Shown here in pieces: positions 31,045 to 38,148 of a stretch of 38,148 bases of DNA. The notes beneath the pieces were generated by a model, which did no database searches, was not told the DNA's origin, and worked only from the letters and a program-made list of their open reading frames with translations. Where the stretch lies: the NCBI GenBank assembly GCA_947468085.1, contig CANIKY010000022.1, positions 1 through 38,148 on the forward strand, written 5' to 3'. How positions within the stretch are numbered: position 1 is the first letter of the stretch; each line of letters opens with the position of its first letter. The translations under genes and the position numbers were made by a program. The stretch comes from Paracoccaceae bacterium (lineage in GTDB: Bacteria; Pseudomonadota; Alphaproteobacteria; Rhodobacterales; Rhodobacteraceae).

Positions 31045-32011
31045 GCGTCGTCGCGTCTTTTTGCTGGGGGCCACCGGCACGATTGGCAGGGCCACGGCGG
31101 CAGCCCTGCTGGCCAAGGGGCACGAAGTTGTCTGCCTTGTGCGCCCCAAAGTGGGCGATCCGCGCCGTGGCCTGCCCGATGGCGTGACCTTGCGCTTTGG
31201 CGATGTGACGGATGCCGCCTCACTTGCGCGCGACGGGTTTGCGGGCGAGCGGTTTGATGCGCTGGTGTCCTGCCTTGCCTCACGCAGTGGTACACCCAAG
31301 GACGCTTGGGCCATTGATCACCGCGCGCATGTCGATGCCTTGCATCTGGCTAAGGCGGCGGGGGTTACGCAAGTTGTTCTGCTCTCTGCCATCTGCGTGC
31401 AGCGCCCACTTTTGGCCTTTCAACAGGCCAAACTGGCATTTGAGGCGGAATTGACGGCCTCTGGCCTGACCTATTCCATCGTGCGGGCCACGGCGTTTTT
31501 CAAATCCCTGTCGGGTCAGGTGAATCGGGTGCAAGCAGGCAAGCCCTTTTTGATCTTTGGCGACGGCAATTTGACAGCGTGCAAACCGATCAGCGATGCC
31601 GACCTTGGCACCTATCTGGCCGAATGCTTGAACGATCACAGCCGCCACAACCGCATCTTGCCCATCGGCGGGCCGGGCCCCGCGATGACCCCGAAAGAAC
31701 AGGGTGCGGCTTTGTTTAGCCTGTTGGACCAAGTCCCCAAATACCGCAGCGTTCCGGTGGGCTTTTTGGATGGAATCATCGCCGTGCTGTCCATTTTGGG
31801 CAAACTGTCACCGAAACTGCGCGACAAGGCCGAATTGGCACGGATCGGGCGCTATTATGCGACCGAGTCGATGTTGGTGCTGAACCCCACCACAGGAAAA
31901 TACGATGCAAATGCTACCCCATCGACCGGAAAAGACAGGTTGGTTGACCATTACGCCCGCCTTTTACGCGGCGAGGCGCAGGTAGATTTGGGCGACCACG
32001 CGGTGTTTTAA
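31037..32011 (+). CDS. bciA: Divinyl (proto)chlorophyllide 8-vinyl reductase, BciA type
   Basis: NADPH-dependent short-chain-like dehydrogenase (NmrA/complex I NDUFA9-like), 324 residues, that reduces the C8 vinyl group of divinyl (proto)chlorophyllide. The nucleotide-binding loop is FLLGATGTIGRATAAAL. The C-terminal STGKDRLVDHYARLL and GDHAVF match BciA proteins. The start at 31037 lies inside idi, so it is the fifth gene of bchG-bch2-bchP-idi-bciA. In R. sphaeroides bciA is, as I recall, apart from the main cluster. COR itself can also reduce C8-vinyl substrates, so the need for BciA may be partial. Confidence 0.88.
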   Translation: MPKRRRVFLLGATGTIGRATAAALLAKGHEVVCLVRPKVGDPRRGLPDGVTLRFGDVTDAASLARDGFAGERFDALVSCLASRSGTPKDAWAIDHRAHVDALHLAKAAGVTQVVLLSAICVQRPLLAFQQAKLAFEAELTASGLTYSIVRATAFFKSLSGQVNRVQAGKPFLIFGDGNLTACKPISDADLGTYLAECLNDHSRHNRILPIGGPGPAMTPKEQGAALFSLLDQVPKYRSVPVGFLDGIIAVLSILGKLSPKLRDKAELARIGRYYATESMLVLNPTTGKYDANATPSTGKDRLVDHYARLLRGEAQVDLGDHAVF

Positions 32012-32149
32012 TCCAACGGCAGCGGGTGGCCGCTTTAAGGTACAGCTTGACGCAGCGCGCCTGCCCACTAAACAAGTTAATTAAATATTAGTAGAATTTC
32101 GACTTCTGGCTTTGACTTAACCGCAGCGTCGATCAAAAGGACCACTGTC
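32012..32149 (+). promoter_or_regulatory. bciA-manC intergenic region with weak terminator
   Basis: AGCGG (32021-32025) pairs with CCGCT (32030-32034) and a short T-stretch follows, a weak candidate for the end of the bchG operon. An AT-rich run around TTAATTAAATATTAG (32077-32091) is the best place for a manC promoter, but there is no clear -35/-10 pair. AAAAGGA at 32134-32141 is the probable ribosome binding site. Confidence 0.4.
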
Positions 32150-33595
32150 ATTCCGGCAAAATTGCATCCTGTGATCCTATGCGGCGGCTCTGGCACACGG
32201 CTTTGGCCGCTTTCGCGCAAAAGCTTTCCCAAGCAGTTTTCGGCCATTTCGGGCGATGAAACCCTGTTTCAAGCCTGCGTGCGGCGCTTTACCGCGCCCG
32301 AATTTGCAGCACCCGTCGTGATTTCTGGATCGGACTTTCGCTTTATCGTGAAAGACCAACTGGCGGCGATGGGGGTTTCTGCCTTAGCCACCATGATTGA
32401 ACCTGAAGGCCGCAATACGGCCCCAGCCGTTCTTGCTGCTGCCCTGCTCTTGGAACAGGCAGAGCCGGGGGCTATCATGATCATAGCCCCGTCTGACCAT
32501 GTGATCCCCCAAGATGCCCAATTTCGGGCGGCGGTTCTTGCAGCAGTGCCCACGGCGCAAGCGGGCCAAATTGTCACCTTTGGCATCAGACCTGATCGCG
32601 CAGAGACAGGCTATGGTTGGCTGGAACTATCGCAACCCTCTGCAGATTTTGCCGCCGTTGCCCAACCGTTGCGCCGATTTATCGAAAAGCCCAACTTGGC
32701 GCGGGCGCAGGCTATGTTGGCAGATGGGCGCCATGCGTGGAATGCAGGAATATTTCTGGCCACCACCACCGATCTGATTGCAGCCTTTGCCAATTTTGCC
32801 CCTCAGATCCTGCAAGGGGTGCATGCGGCCCTTGCGGCCATGCACCACGATCTGGGCTTTTCGCGGCTAGGCGCTGCCGAGTGGGCCACCCTGCCAGACC
32901 TGTCGATTGACTACGCGGTGATGGAAAAAGCGCAGAACCTGTCTGTGATGCCCTATAACGGCGCATGGTCCGACCTTGGCGGATGGGAGGCCGTTTGGCG
33001 TGATTCTAACCCCGACACGCAAGGTGTTGTCACGCACGGCAACGCATTGGCGATTGACTGCACAGGCAGTTTGTTGCGATCAGAAGCCATCGGCCTGCAA
33101 CTGGTGGGCATCGGGCTTGAGAATATCGTGGCGGTGGCCATGCCAGACGCGGTGCTGATTACCACAAAAGACCGCGCGCAAGATGTAAAACTGGCCGTTA
33201 CCCAACTAAAGGCTCTCAAGGCGCCGCAAGCCGAAACCTTTCCGCGCGATCACAGGCCTTGGGGTTGGTATGAAAGCTTGGCCTTGGGCGACCGGTTTCA
33301 GGTAAAGCGGATTGTTGTTCTGCCAGGCGCAGCGCTAAGCCTGCAAAGCCACCACCACCGCGCCGAACATTGGATTGTGGTAGAAGGCACCGCAAAAGTC
33401 ACCGTGGACGCGGATGTGCGGCTGATTTCAGAGAACCAATCGGTCTATATTCCTTTGGGGGCCGTGCATCGGCTGGAAAATCCCGGCAAGGTGAACATGG
33501 TTCTTATCGAGGTTCAGACGGGCAGTTATCTCGGCGAGGATGACATTATACGGTATGAAGACATTTATGCGCGTGGGCAGGGCACAAATGGCTAG
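32150..33595 (+). CDS. manC: Mannose-1-phosphate guanylyltransferase / mannose-6-phosphate isomerase
   Basis: Two-domain enzyme that makes GDP-mannose from mannose 1-phosphate and GTP and, through its second domain, interconverts mannose 6-phosphate and fructose 6-phosphate. The pyrophosphorylase motif is GGSGTRLWPLSRKSFPKQF at the N-terminus, with IEKPN later. The cupin domain starts at RPWGWYES and has SHHHRAEHW. No ATG or GTG exists near the front. A TTG at 32162 would start four residues later, but the AAAAGGA is best spaced for the ATT at 32150 (I/M-PAKLHPVILCGG). I give 32150 with doubt. It feeds GDP-mannose or its derivatives to surface polysaccharide synthesis and probably serves the glycan genes to the right. 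Confidence 0.9.
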   Translation: MPAKLHPVILCGGSGTRLWPLSRKSFPKQFSAISGDETLFQACVRRFTAPEFAAPVVISGSDFRFIVKDQLAAMGVSALATMIEPEGRNTAPAVLAAALLLEQAEPGAIMIIAPSDHVIPQDAQFRAAVLAAVPTAQAGQIVTFGIRPDRAETGYGWLELSQPSADFAAVAQPLRRFIEKPNLARAQAMLADGRHAWNAGIFLATTTDLIAAFANFAPQILQGVHAALAAMHHDLGFSRLGAAEWATLPDLSIDYAVMEKAQNLSVMPYNGAWSDLGGWEAVWRDSNPDTQGVVTHGNALAIDCTGSLLRSEAIGLQLVGIGLENIVAVAMPDAVLITTKDRAQDVKLAVTQLKALKAPQAETFPRDHRPWGWYESLALGDRFQVKRIVVLPGAALSLQSHHHRAEHWIVVEGTAKVTVDADVRLISENQSVYIPLGAVHRLENPGKVNMVLIEVQTGSYLGEDDIIRYEDIYARGQGTNG

Positions 33596-33615
33596 GGCCT
33601 CATCACAGAAGGCGG

Positions 33616-34383
33616 TTAATCTAGCATGTGATTGGGCCCAACCGGGCCTTGCGCCCCGCGATCCTTCAACATCTGCACAATAAGATCACGCTGGACGACG
33701 TTTTCCAGAACCTTTGCCAAAACCGCACTGCGAGCGTTGCCAAGTTTACGCTTTCTCCTTGGGCTTAGATTGTCAAAGTCGATCTGTAGCCCAGCCGCAG
33801 ATAGCACGGGGCGCAAATAGTTTGGAAAATTTAGAACAGCTTCTTCATAATAAATCTGTATAGGTTTTATGTTGTGCCGTTTAAAAAAGCCTAACCATCG
33901 AACATCTTCTTTGATAAGCCCACGCATATATTTTCGAGCGAGGTTGACGTCAAAAATCATGGCGGCGTTAAAGTCATCTATGGCCGTTGCGGCATCCCAT
34001 ATGTTCAAGTTTTCGGCTGTATATTTTGACACAGTTTGCTCAAAGATATTGGCACGACGAATGTAGACCCAAATGGCAGAAGCAAAGAACTTAGCGAAGC
34101 GGTCGGTGCCGCTTGGCGCCCCATCTGACGCCATCATATCTGACAGAATTGGTAGGAACGGAAACATAAATTTATCGAAAAAAATAGCCTCGCCCCGACG
34201 ATGGTTCTGCACAATCTCTAGGGCATTCGGCCAATCTTGAATGCCTTTCTTAATGGCAAGGTGATAAAAGGCTTCTGTCTCAGTTCCAACGCGATCTGTA
34301 ACATTCTGAAAATCATCGACCACCATAGTCGATCCGCTTCGCTGCGTGGCACAAAAAATAATTGCGGGGTGATTGAATGCCAT
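33616..34383 (-). CDS. Stf0-type sulfotransferase
   Basis: Cytosolic PAPS-dependent sulfotransferase of 255 residues, related to mycobacterial trehalose 2-sulfotransferase Stf0. The 5'-phosphosulfate loop is ATQRSGSTMVVDDF near the N-terminus. Family features further on are KFFASAIWVYIRRAN (the 3'-phosphate region), the IYYEEAVLNFPNYLRPVLSAAG segment and a basic RRKRKLGN tail. The acceptor is unknown; the neighbours point to a surface glycan. It converges on manC with a gap of only 20 bases and no obvious terminator between. The gene is clearly more AT-rich than the bch genes, a hint of transfer. Confidence 0.83.
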   Translation of the reverse strand: MAFNHPAIIFCATQRSGSTMVVDDFQNVTDRVGTETEAFYHLAIKKGIQDWPNALEIVQNHRRGEAIFFDKFMFPFLPILSDMMASDGAPSGTDRFAKFFASAIWVYIRRANIFEQTVSKYTAENLNIWDAATAIDDFNAAMIFDVNLARKYMRGLIKEDVRWLGFFKRHNIKPIQIYYEEAVLNFPNYLRPVLSAAGLQIDFDNLSPRRKRKLGNARSAVLAKVLENVVQRDLIVQMLKDRGAQGPVGPNHMLD

Positions 34384-34395
34384 AATGTGTGCCGC

Positions 34396-35070
34396 TTACC
34401 GGCGACCGAAAACGGAAAATGCGTAAATATTCAATCCCATCATGCGCCCACCTGTTGACAAGACAAGGCGCATATTTCGAACCGCAGCAAACCTATCGAT
34501 TGGAATCATGTCACGATCCAGCCTAAAGTGAAAGAACGTTGCATATTCCGTGACTTGATGCACCCCAATGATAACAAAACAAGGATCGTCATCACCAAAC
34601 AGAATGAATTGCGAAGACAAATCACCAGGCGTCTGTGTAGATATTTTAAGGATCCATTCTGTCCATTCCCACTCTTTGGGATCTAAATCAGGGCACAACA
34701 ATTCGAACGCAAACCAGTCTTGTTGATCGCCCTCAGGTATCATCGTTAGCCCGTAGGCGGGCGTAGAACCATTGCGGTGCAAATCTGACACAAGGAAATC
34801 GGCAACGTAACACTTCGAATCTTTAATCGGTGCAGCAAACTGAACGAAGTCACTAAGCGGCGTCAAAGGAAGCAAACTATCCTTCTGATTCAAACCCGTT
34901 GAACGAAATTGACCGTAGCCCCGTGGGGTTATGTCTTCAACCCCTGATTCTTCAAACGCCTGAGGCGAAGGAACAGTATAATTCGAACCAAATTTGACAA
35001 GATTCTCCAATTCGTTGAGGCGGCCTCTGACTTCAGCGATAAGAGTCAAAAATTCAGATCGGTGCTGCAT
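34396..35070 (-). CDS. Unrecognised protein in a glycan locus
   Basis: Protein of 224 residues with no signal peptide, no membrane helix and no family that I recognise. The first 30 residues are helical and charged (LTLIAEVRGRLNELENLVKF) and could form a short coiled coil. The rest is rich in aromatic and polar residues (KEWEWTEWILKIS, FHFRLDRDMIPIDRF) and looks like beta-sandwich strands. It lies between a GT4-GT2 glycosyltransferase, ten bases upstream, and a Stf0 sulfotransferase, 12 bases downstream, so it is probably co-transcribed. A role as glycan-binding or scaffold partner is only a guess. AT-rich like its neighbour. Confidence 0.75.
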   Translation of the reverse strand: MQHRSEFLTLIAEVRGRLNELENLVKFGSNYTVPSPQAFEESGVEDITPRGYGQFRSTGLNQKDSLLPLTPLSDFVQFAAPIKDSKCYVADFLVSDLHRNGSTPAYGLTMIPEGDQQDWFAFELLCPDLDPKEWEWTEWILKISTQTPGDLSSQFILFGDDDPCFVIIGVHQVTEYATFFHFRLDRDMIPIDRFAAVRNMRLVLSTGGRMMGLNIYAFSVFGRR

Positions 35071-35079
35071 TTTTTCTAC

Positions 35080-37281
35080 TCAAACGTCCTTTAGAGAAAT
35101 TTTTACATTTTTTATCGTCGCTTGCAGCCATTCAGCCCGATCCTTTTCCCGAAGCCAAGCTTCTGTGCGGCTTTGGTACTCTTTCTTCAAGGAGTGAAAC
35201 TGTCCAGAGATGGACAAAAGATCTTGAAAATAGGGATCAACTTTGTTTTTAGCCTTGCGCAATTCAGCACGCAAGGTATCGGGGGATTGCCGGGCCACAT
35301 ATTCAGAAATATACCAGTGTCGATCATCGGCCCTTCGTTCATCTAGGCGTTCAACCAAACCTGCTGCTCCCGGCCCGTCTTGAGTTTTGGTAGCTATTGA
35401 ATAGGTAAAATCAACATCGCGTAATTTTTCTAACAAACGGTCTAAGTCTCCACCTTTTACCACCGATGTCGGCCTGCGGCAGTAAAAATATAGGCAGTCG
35501 GGAATCATAGAATACCGGCGACAATATGGAAACAGCAGGCTGTTGCGCAGTAGATCTTCGGTAACGGATAAGCCGATGTCAATTTCGGTATGATCCGGTA
35601 CGCGGTCCCAAAGTTTTTGGGAATATATTTTATTCCACACTACATTGCGCAGACTGCCGTTGACAAAGGCCCGGTTGGCGGCGTCGCCGTCCACCGGGCC
35701 AGCGTGCATAGCGGTGTTAAAACGGATCGGTCGGCCATCGGGGTGCAATTCCACCGCCAGGCATTCGACAATTTCGGCCCCCGTCGTTATCGCTTCGGTA
35801 ACCATCGATTCGGCAAATCGAGCCTCAATATAATCATCGCTGTCGATATGCGCTAAATAAAGGCCGCGTGCGTGCTGGGCACCGGTCGTGCGGGCCTGAT
35901 AAAGCCCGCGATTTTCATCATGGCGCACCAGTTTGAAGCGGCCATCTTGTCCTACCGCGGCCGCAAAAGCCGCCGCCACATCACCCGGAGAGGCATCGTC
36001 AACCACAACACAGTCAAATTCCGGCAAAGTCTGACTTTGAATGCTGCGCAGGCAACGGCCGAGCAATTCTTCTGTGCCATAAACTGGCACAACAAAACTG
36101 ATCTTGGGTGGTTCACAGGTGTTCCAAGTCGCAGCGCTTTGCCAATGCGCGGTCCAGTCTGCTTGGTTTTGCGCGAAGGGGCGTGAAACGCGGCGCTTGG
36201 CGGATGTCAGTCGACCCTTTCGGTCTATCTCAGCAATAATATCCAGCCACATATGCTTGATGCGATCACACGCGAAGGTTTCGTCCACATAGCTCCGCGC
36301 CGCTTGCCCCATTTTGGCCGCCAGCAGAGGGTTGGTCAAAAGCTGAACCAAACGGGCTGCGAAGGCCTCTGTATCGCCGAATGGCAGCAAAAAACCTGTT
36401 TCGCCGTGGATGACTTGGTCGCTCAATCCCGGCAGGTCAAAGGCAACCTGCGGCACGCCATGCATCGCGGCCTCTAGCAGAACCATCGGCTGTCCCTCAA
36501 TTTCCGATGTCAGGGCGAAGGCCGTTGCTTTTTGGTAATAGTCGCTTACCCGTTGGCTGCGCCCCGGGCAGGTCAAATAATCCTCGCGCAGCGGATAGGT
36601 CTGCCGCAGCCAGTGATCCTGCGCCCAATCATAATCGCCTAAAATTGTCAGGCGAGCATCGGCGGCCTGTTTTTGCACTTGGCTCATGGCAGCGTAAAGA
36701 AGATCTAACCTTTTGGCACGCTTGCGAAAATGTGAGATGTTCAGCACCATAGGTGCTTTTGGGCTGGCTTGGTGCCGCGCGCGGTAAGGCAGCGGGTTGG
36801 CAACCTTTCGCACGTTGCTCAAATGGGCTCCAAAGGCTTTGCGGGCATTCTCGGTCAAAACAGTGACACCGGCAAAGCGCGCGTAGTATTTGTATCGTTC
36901 GGTGAACCAGTTCTGGTATCCGTCTTTGCGATCACGCGACCATTGGAAGAGCGGATAGTGAAAGGCATTATGCTCCGTCAGCACGATCTTGACACCTTCA
37001 TCGGCCAGACCGGCCATCATGCAGACATGATCTTTGTCCCAATGGAAATGATCCAAGACCAAATCAATCTGCAACCGCGCAATCGCATCGCGCAGACCTT
37101 GAGCAGTAAAAGGCACCTCGTGCAGCGTCACGCCGGCTAGGTAAGTACGACCGATACTGCCGGGTTCCACGAAGATGTGGGTTTCCAAATCATCACTTAA
37201 CGCCGTGGCCAAGGTTTCAACAACACGCTCAGCACCGCCCGTACCGATGTTGGGGATGATAAAGGCAATTCTTTCAATCAA
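35080..37281 (-). CDS. Bifunctional GT4-GT2 glycosyltransferase
   Basis: A 733-residue protein with two glycosyltransferase domains in one chain. Residues 1-350 are a GT4 domain: IIPNIGTGGAERVVETLATA at the front and SEIEGQPMVLLEAAMHGVP (259-277), which carries the E-x7-E motif. Residues 393 to about 610 are a GT2 domain: SFVVPVYGTEELLGRCLRSI, VVVDDASPGD, and the DSDD metal-binding site at 480-483. The C-terminal 50 residues are charged and helical, a likely coiled coil. The start is TTG at 37281 behind AGGAAA, with no ATG near. It would add two sugars in turn to a glycan, probably GDP-mannose-fed. No membrane segment is seen. Confidence 0.88.
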   Translation of the reverse strand: MIERIAFIIPNIGTGGAERVVETLATALSDDLETHIFVEPGSIGRTYLAGVTLHEVPFTAQGLRDAIARLQIDLVLDHFHWDKDHVCMMAGLADEGVKIVLTEHNAFHYPLFQWSRDRKDGYQNWFTERYKYYARFAGVTVLTENARKAFGAHLSNVRKVANPLPYRARHQASPKAPMVLNISHFRKRAKRLDLLYAAMSQVQKQAADARLTILGDYDWAQDHWLRQTYPLREDYLTCPGRSQRVSDYYQKATAFALTSEIEGQPMVLLEAAMHGVPQVAFDLPGLSDQVIHGETGFLLPFGDTEAFAARLVQLLTNPLLAAKMGQAARSYVDETFACDRIKHMWLDIIAEIDRKGRLTSAKRRVSRPFAQNQADWTAHWQSAATWNTCEPPKISFVVPVYGTEELLGRCLRSIQSQTLPEFDCVVVDDASPGDVAAAFAAAVGQDGRFKLVRHDENRGLYQARTTGAQHARGLYLAHIDSDDYIEARFAESMVTEAITTGAEIVECLAVELHPDGRPIRFNTAMHAGPVDGDAANRAFVNGSLRNVVWNKIYSQKLWDRVPDHTEIDIGLSVTEDLLRNSLLFPYCRRYSMIPDCLYFYCRRPTSVVKGGDLDRLLEKLRDVDFTYSIATKTQDGPGAAGLVERLDERRADDRHWYISEYVARQSPDTLRAELRKAKNKVDPYFQDLLSISGQFHSLKKEYQSRTEAWLREKDRAEWLQATIKNVKISLKDV

Positions 37282-37480
37282 GGTGAAATTTTCCTAAAGA
37301 TTTAGCATAATGACATAATCTAAAGTTTACTCTTTTGAGTGGTACAGGGTCCGCGTCTGTAAGACAAGTGCCTCTTCCAAGAAAGTTGCCTCTTTGTGGC
37401 AAAGCTTGTCAAAACAGACCAAAACTGGACGAATACGGCAGCCACGAGTTGCAAAGCCGCGCGGGCGGTTTCCTGCGGCC
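37282..37480. promoter_or_regulatory. Intergenic region before the glycosyltransferase gene
   Basis: About 200 bases without a supported gene. AT-rich close to the TTG start, with CTAAAG repeated at 37294-37299 and 37320-37325 and a small ACTC-TTTT-GAGT stem at 37329-37340. CTTTG-TGG-CAAAG at 37392-37404 is another small stem. The promoter of the minus-strand glycan genes is expected here, but no sigma70-like pair is clear. Confidence 0.35.
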
Positions 37481-38148
37481 CTAAATATTCCCCAAAGCGG
37501 CAAGCAGATTGATTTCGGCGTTTTCCAAGATGGCGCTCATCGCCTCGACTGCGGCTTTTTCTTCGCGCGCACTGACATGCTGAAACACCATACTATGGGC
37601 GTGGCACAGATCTTCCATCGTCTGCCCTGCCAAAAGCTGGCCACGATGGCTGGCGGAGAACGCTTCATAAAGAGCTGATTCCATGGCTTCGAACAAGTAC
37701 GTCAGCACGCGGTTGCCGCCACTTAACGCAAGCGCCTCGTGAAAGCGGAGATCGGCAAGATGAAAGGCGCGCTCGGCCTCGGACCTACGGGTGCCACCTG
37801 CGTCCATCTCGGCTGCCGCCGTCTGCATCGCGCTTAGCGCCGCCTCGACGGCTGCTAGGCCGGCACGGCTGGAATGGCGGATGGCCAAGATCACTGACTG
37901 CACTTCCAGCGAGCGGCGCACTTGCAACAGATCGAACAGGCTTTTAGGGTCTGATTTGATGAGCGAGGTCAAAAAGGCGCCGAACATCGCCCCATCAGGC
38001 TGGGTCACGACGGCTCGCTTGCCCCGCGCAAGGCTGACAAGACCGCGCCCGGACAGGATTTTCAGCGCCTCACGGATCGTGATTCGGCTGACGCCGAAAC
38101 CGGCGGCCATCTCAGCTTCGGAAGGAAGCTGAGCGCCCGGGTGTAGGC
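37481..38148 (-). CDS. GntR/FadR-family transcriptional regulator (5' end outside window)
   Basis: The reading frame runs off the right edge; visible residues begin LHPGAQLPSEAEMAAGFGVS, so the internal methionine at 38110 is not the start. This is the winged helix-turn-helix of GntR regulators (LPSEAE...VSRITIREALKILSGRGLV, then a wing with ARGKRAVV). The C-terminal part is an all-helical FCD domain of the FadR group (DLLQVRRSLEVQSVILA, DLRFHEALALSGGNR, HAHSMVFQHV), whose histidines and Asp usually bind a metal and a carboxylic-acid effector. The effector cannot be told. It lies 200 bases before the glycosyltransferase and may be unrelated to it. Confidence 0.88.
   Translation of the reverse strand, partial: LHPGAQLPSEAEMAAGFGVSRITIREALKILSGRGLVSLARGKRAVVTQPDGAMFGAFLTSLIKSDPKSLFDLLQVRRSLEVQSVILAIRHSSRAGLAAVEAALSAMQTAAAEMDAGGTRRSEAERAFHLADLRFHEALALSGGNRVLTYLFEAMESALYEAFSASHRGQLLAGQTMEDLCHAHSMVFQHVSAREEKAAVEAMSAILENAEINLLAALGNI

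Noticed and set aside
32712-32966. Small frames opposite and within manC
   Set aside because: Out-of-frame shadows of the pyrophosphorylase domain, with no ribosome site or family signature.

Overview
This window holds most of the photosynthesis gene cluster of a purple alphaproteobacterium, followed by an unrelated surface-glycan locus. A pufX gene in place of pufC directly after pufM, a pufQ gene, and the order bchFNBHLM-lhaA-puhABC point to the Rhodobacter group of Rhodobacteraceae/Paracoccaceae. Within the window the only Mg-protoporphyrin ester cyclase is the oxygen-dependent AcsF with its partner BciE. The anaerobic cyclase gene bchE and its neighbour bchJ are missing from the ppsR-bchG junction, where I recall them in Rhodobacter capsulatus. 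This suggests, but does not prove, an aerobic anoxygenic phototroph or a strain that makes pigment only with oxygen.

Layout. (1) 1-6529, plus strand: end of bchX, then bchY, bchZ, pufQ, pufB, pufA, pufL, pufM and pufX as one overlapping superoperon, with a strong hairpin between pufA and pufL and a hairpin-rich 3' UTR ending in a terminator. (2) 6544-8439, plus: dxs, the first step of isoprenoid supply, followed by a bidirectional terminator. (3) 8503-24433, minus: read from its 5' end as bchF, bchN, bchB, bchH, bchL, bchM, lhaA, puhA, puhB, puhC, bciE, acsF, puhE, hemA, and cycA (cytochrome c2). (4) 24434-24754: divergent control region with two perfect PpsR/CrtJ boxes (TGT-N12-ACA). (5) 24755-27012, plus: ppaA/aerR and ppsR, the cobalamin-binding antirepressor and the repressor, closed by a terminator. 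(6) 27122-32011, plus: bchG, bch2 (PucC-like), bchP, idi and bciA, all overlapping or nearly so, with a third PpsR box ending one base before the bchG start codon. (7) 32150-38148: manC (plus), converging on a minus-strand group of a GT4-GT2 double glycosyltransferase, an unrecognised protein and a Stf0-type sulfotransferase, then the end of a GntR/FadR-family regulator. Part of this last region is visibly AT-richer than the pigment genes.

How it works together. HemA makes 5-aminolevulinate; BchH, BchM, AcsF/BciE, BciA, BchLNB, BchF and BchXYZ are successive bacteriochlorophyll enzymes. Dxs, Idi and BchP supply and reduce the isoprenoid tail that BchG attaches. PufBA, PufLM, PuhA and PufX form the RC-LH1 core, assembled with PufQ, LhaA, PuhB, PuhC and PuhE. 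Cytochrome c2 returns electrons to the reaction centre. PpsR and PpaA link the whole set to redox state and light. The genes bchI, bchD, bchO, bchC and crt are not in the window and probably lie to the left of bchX.
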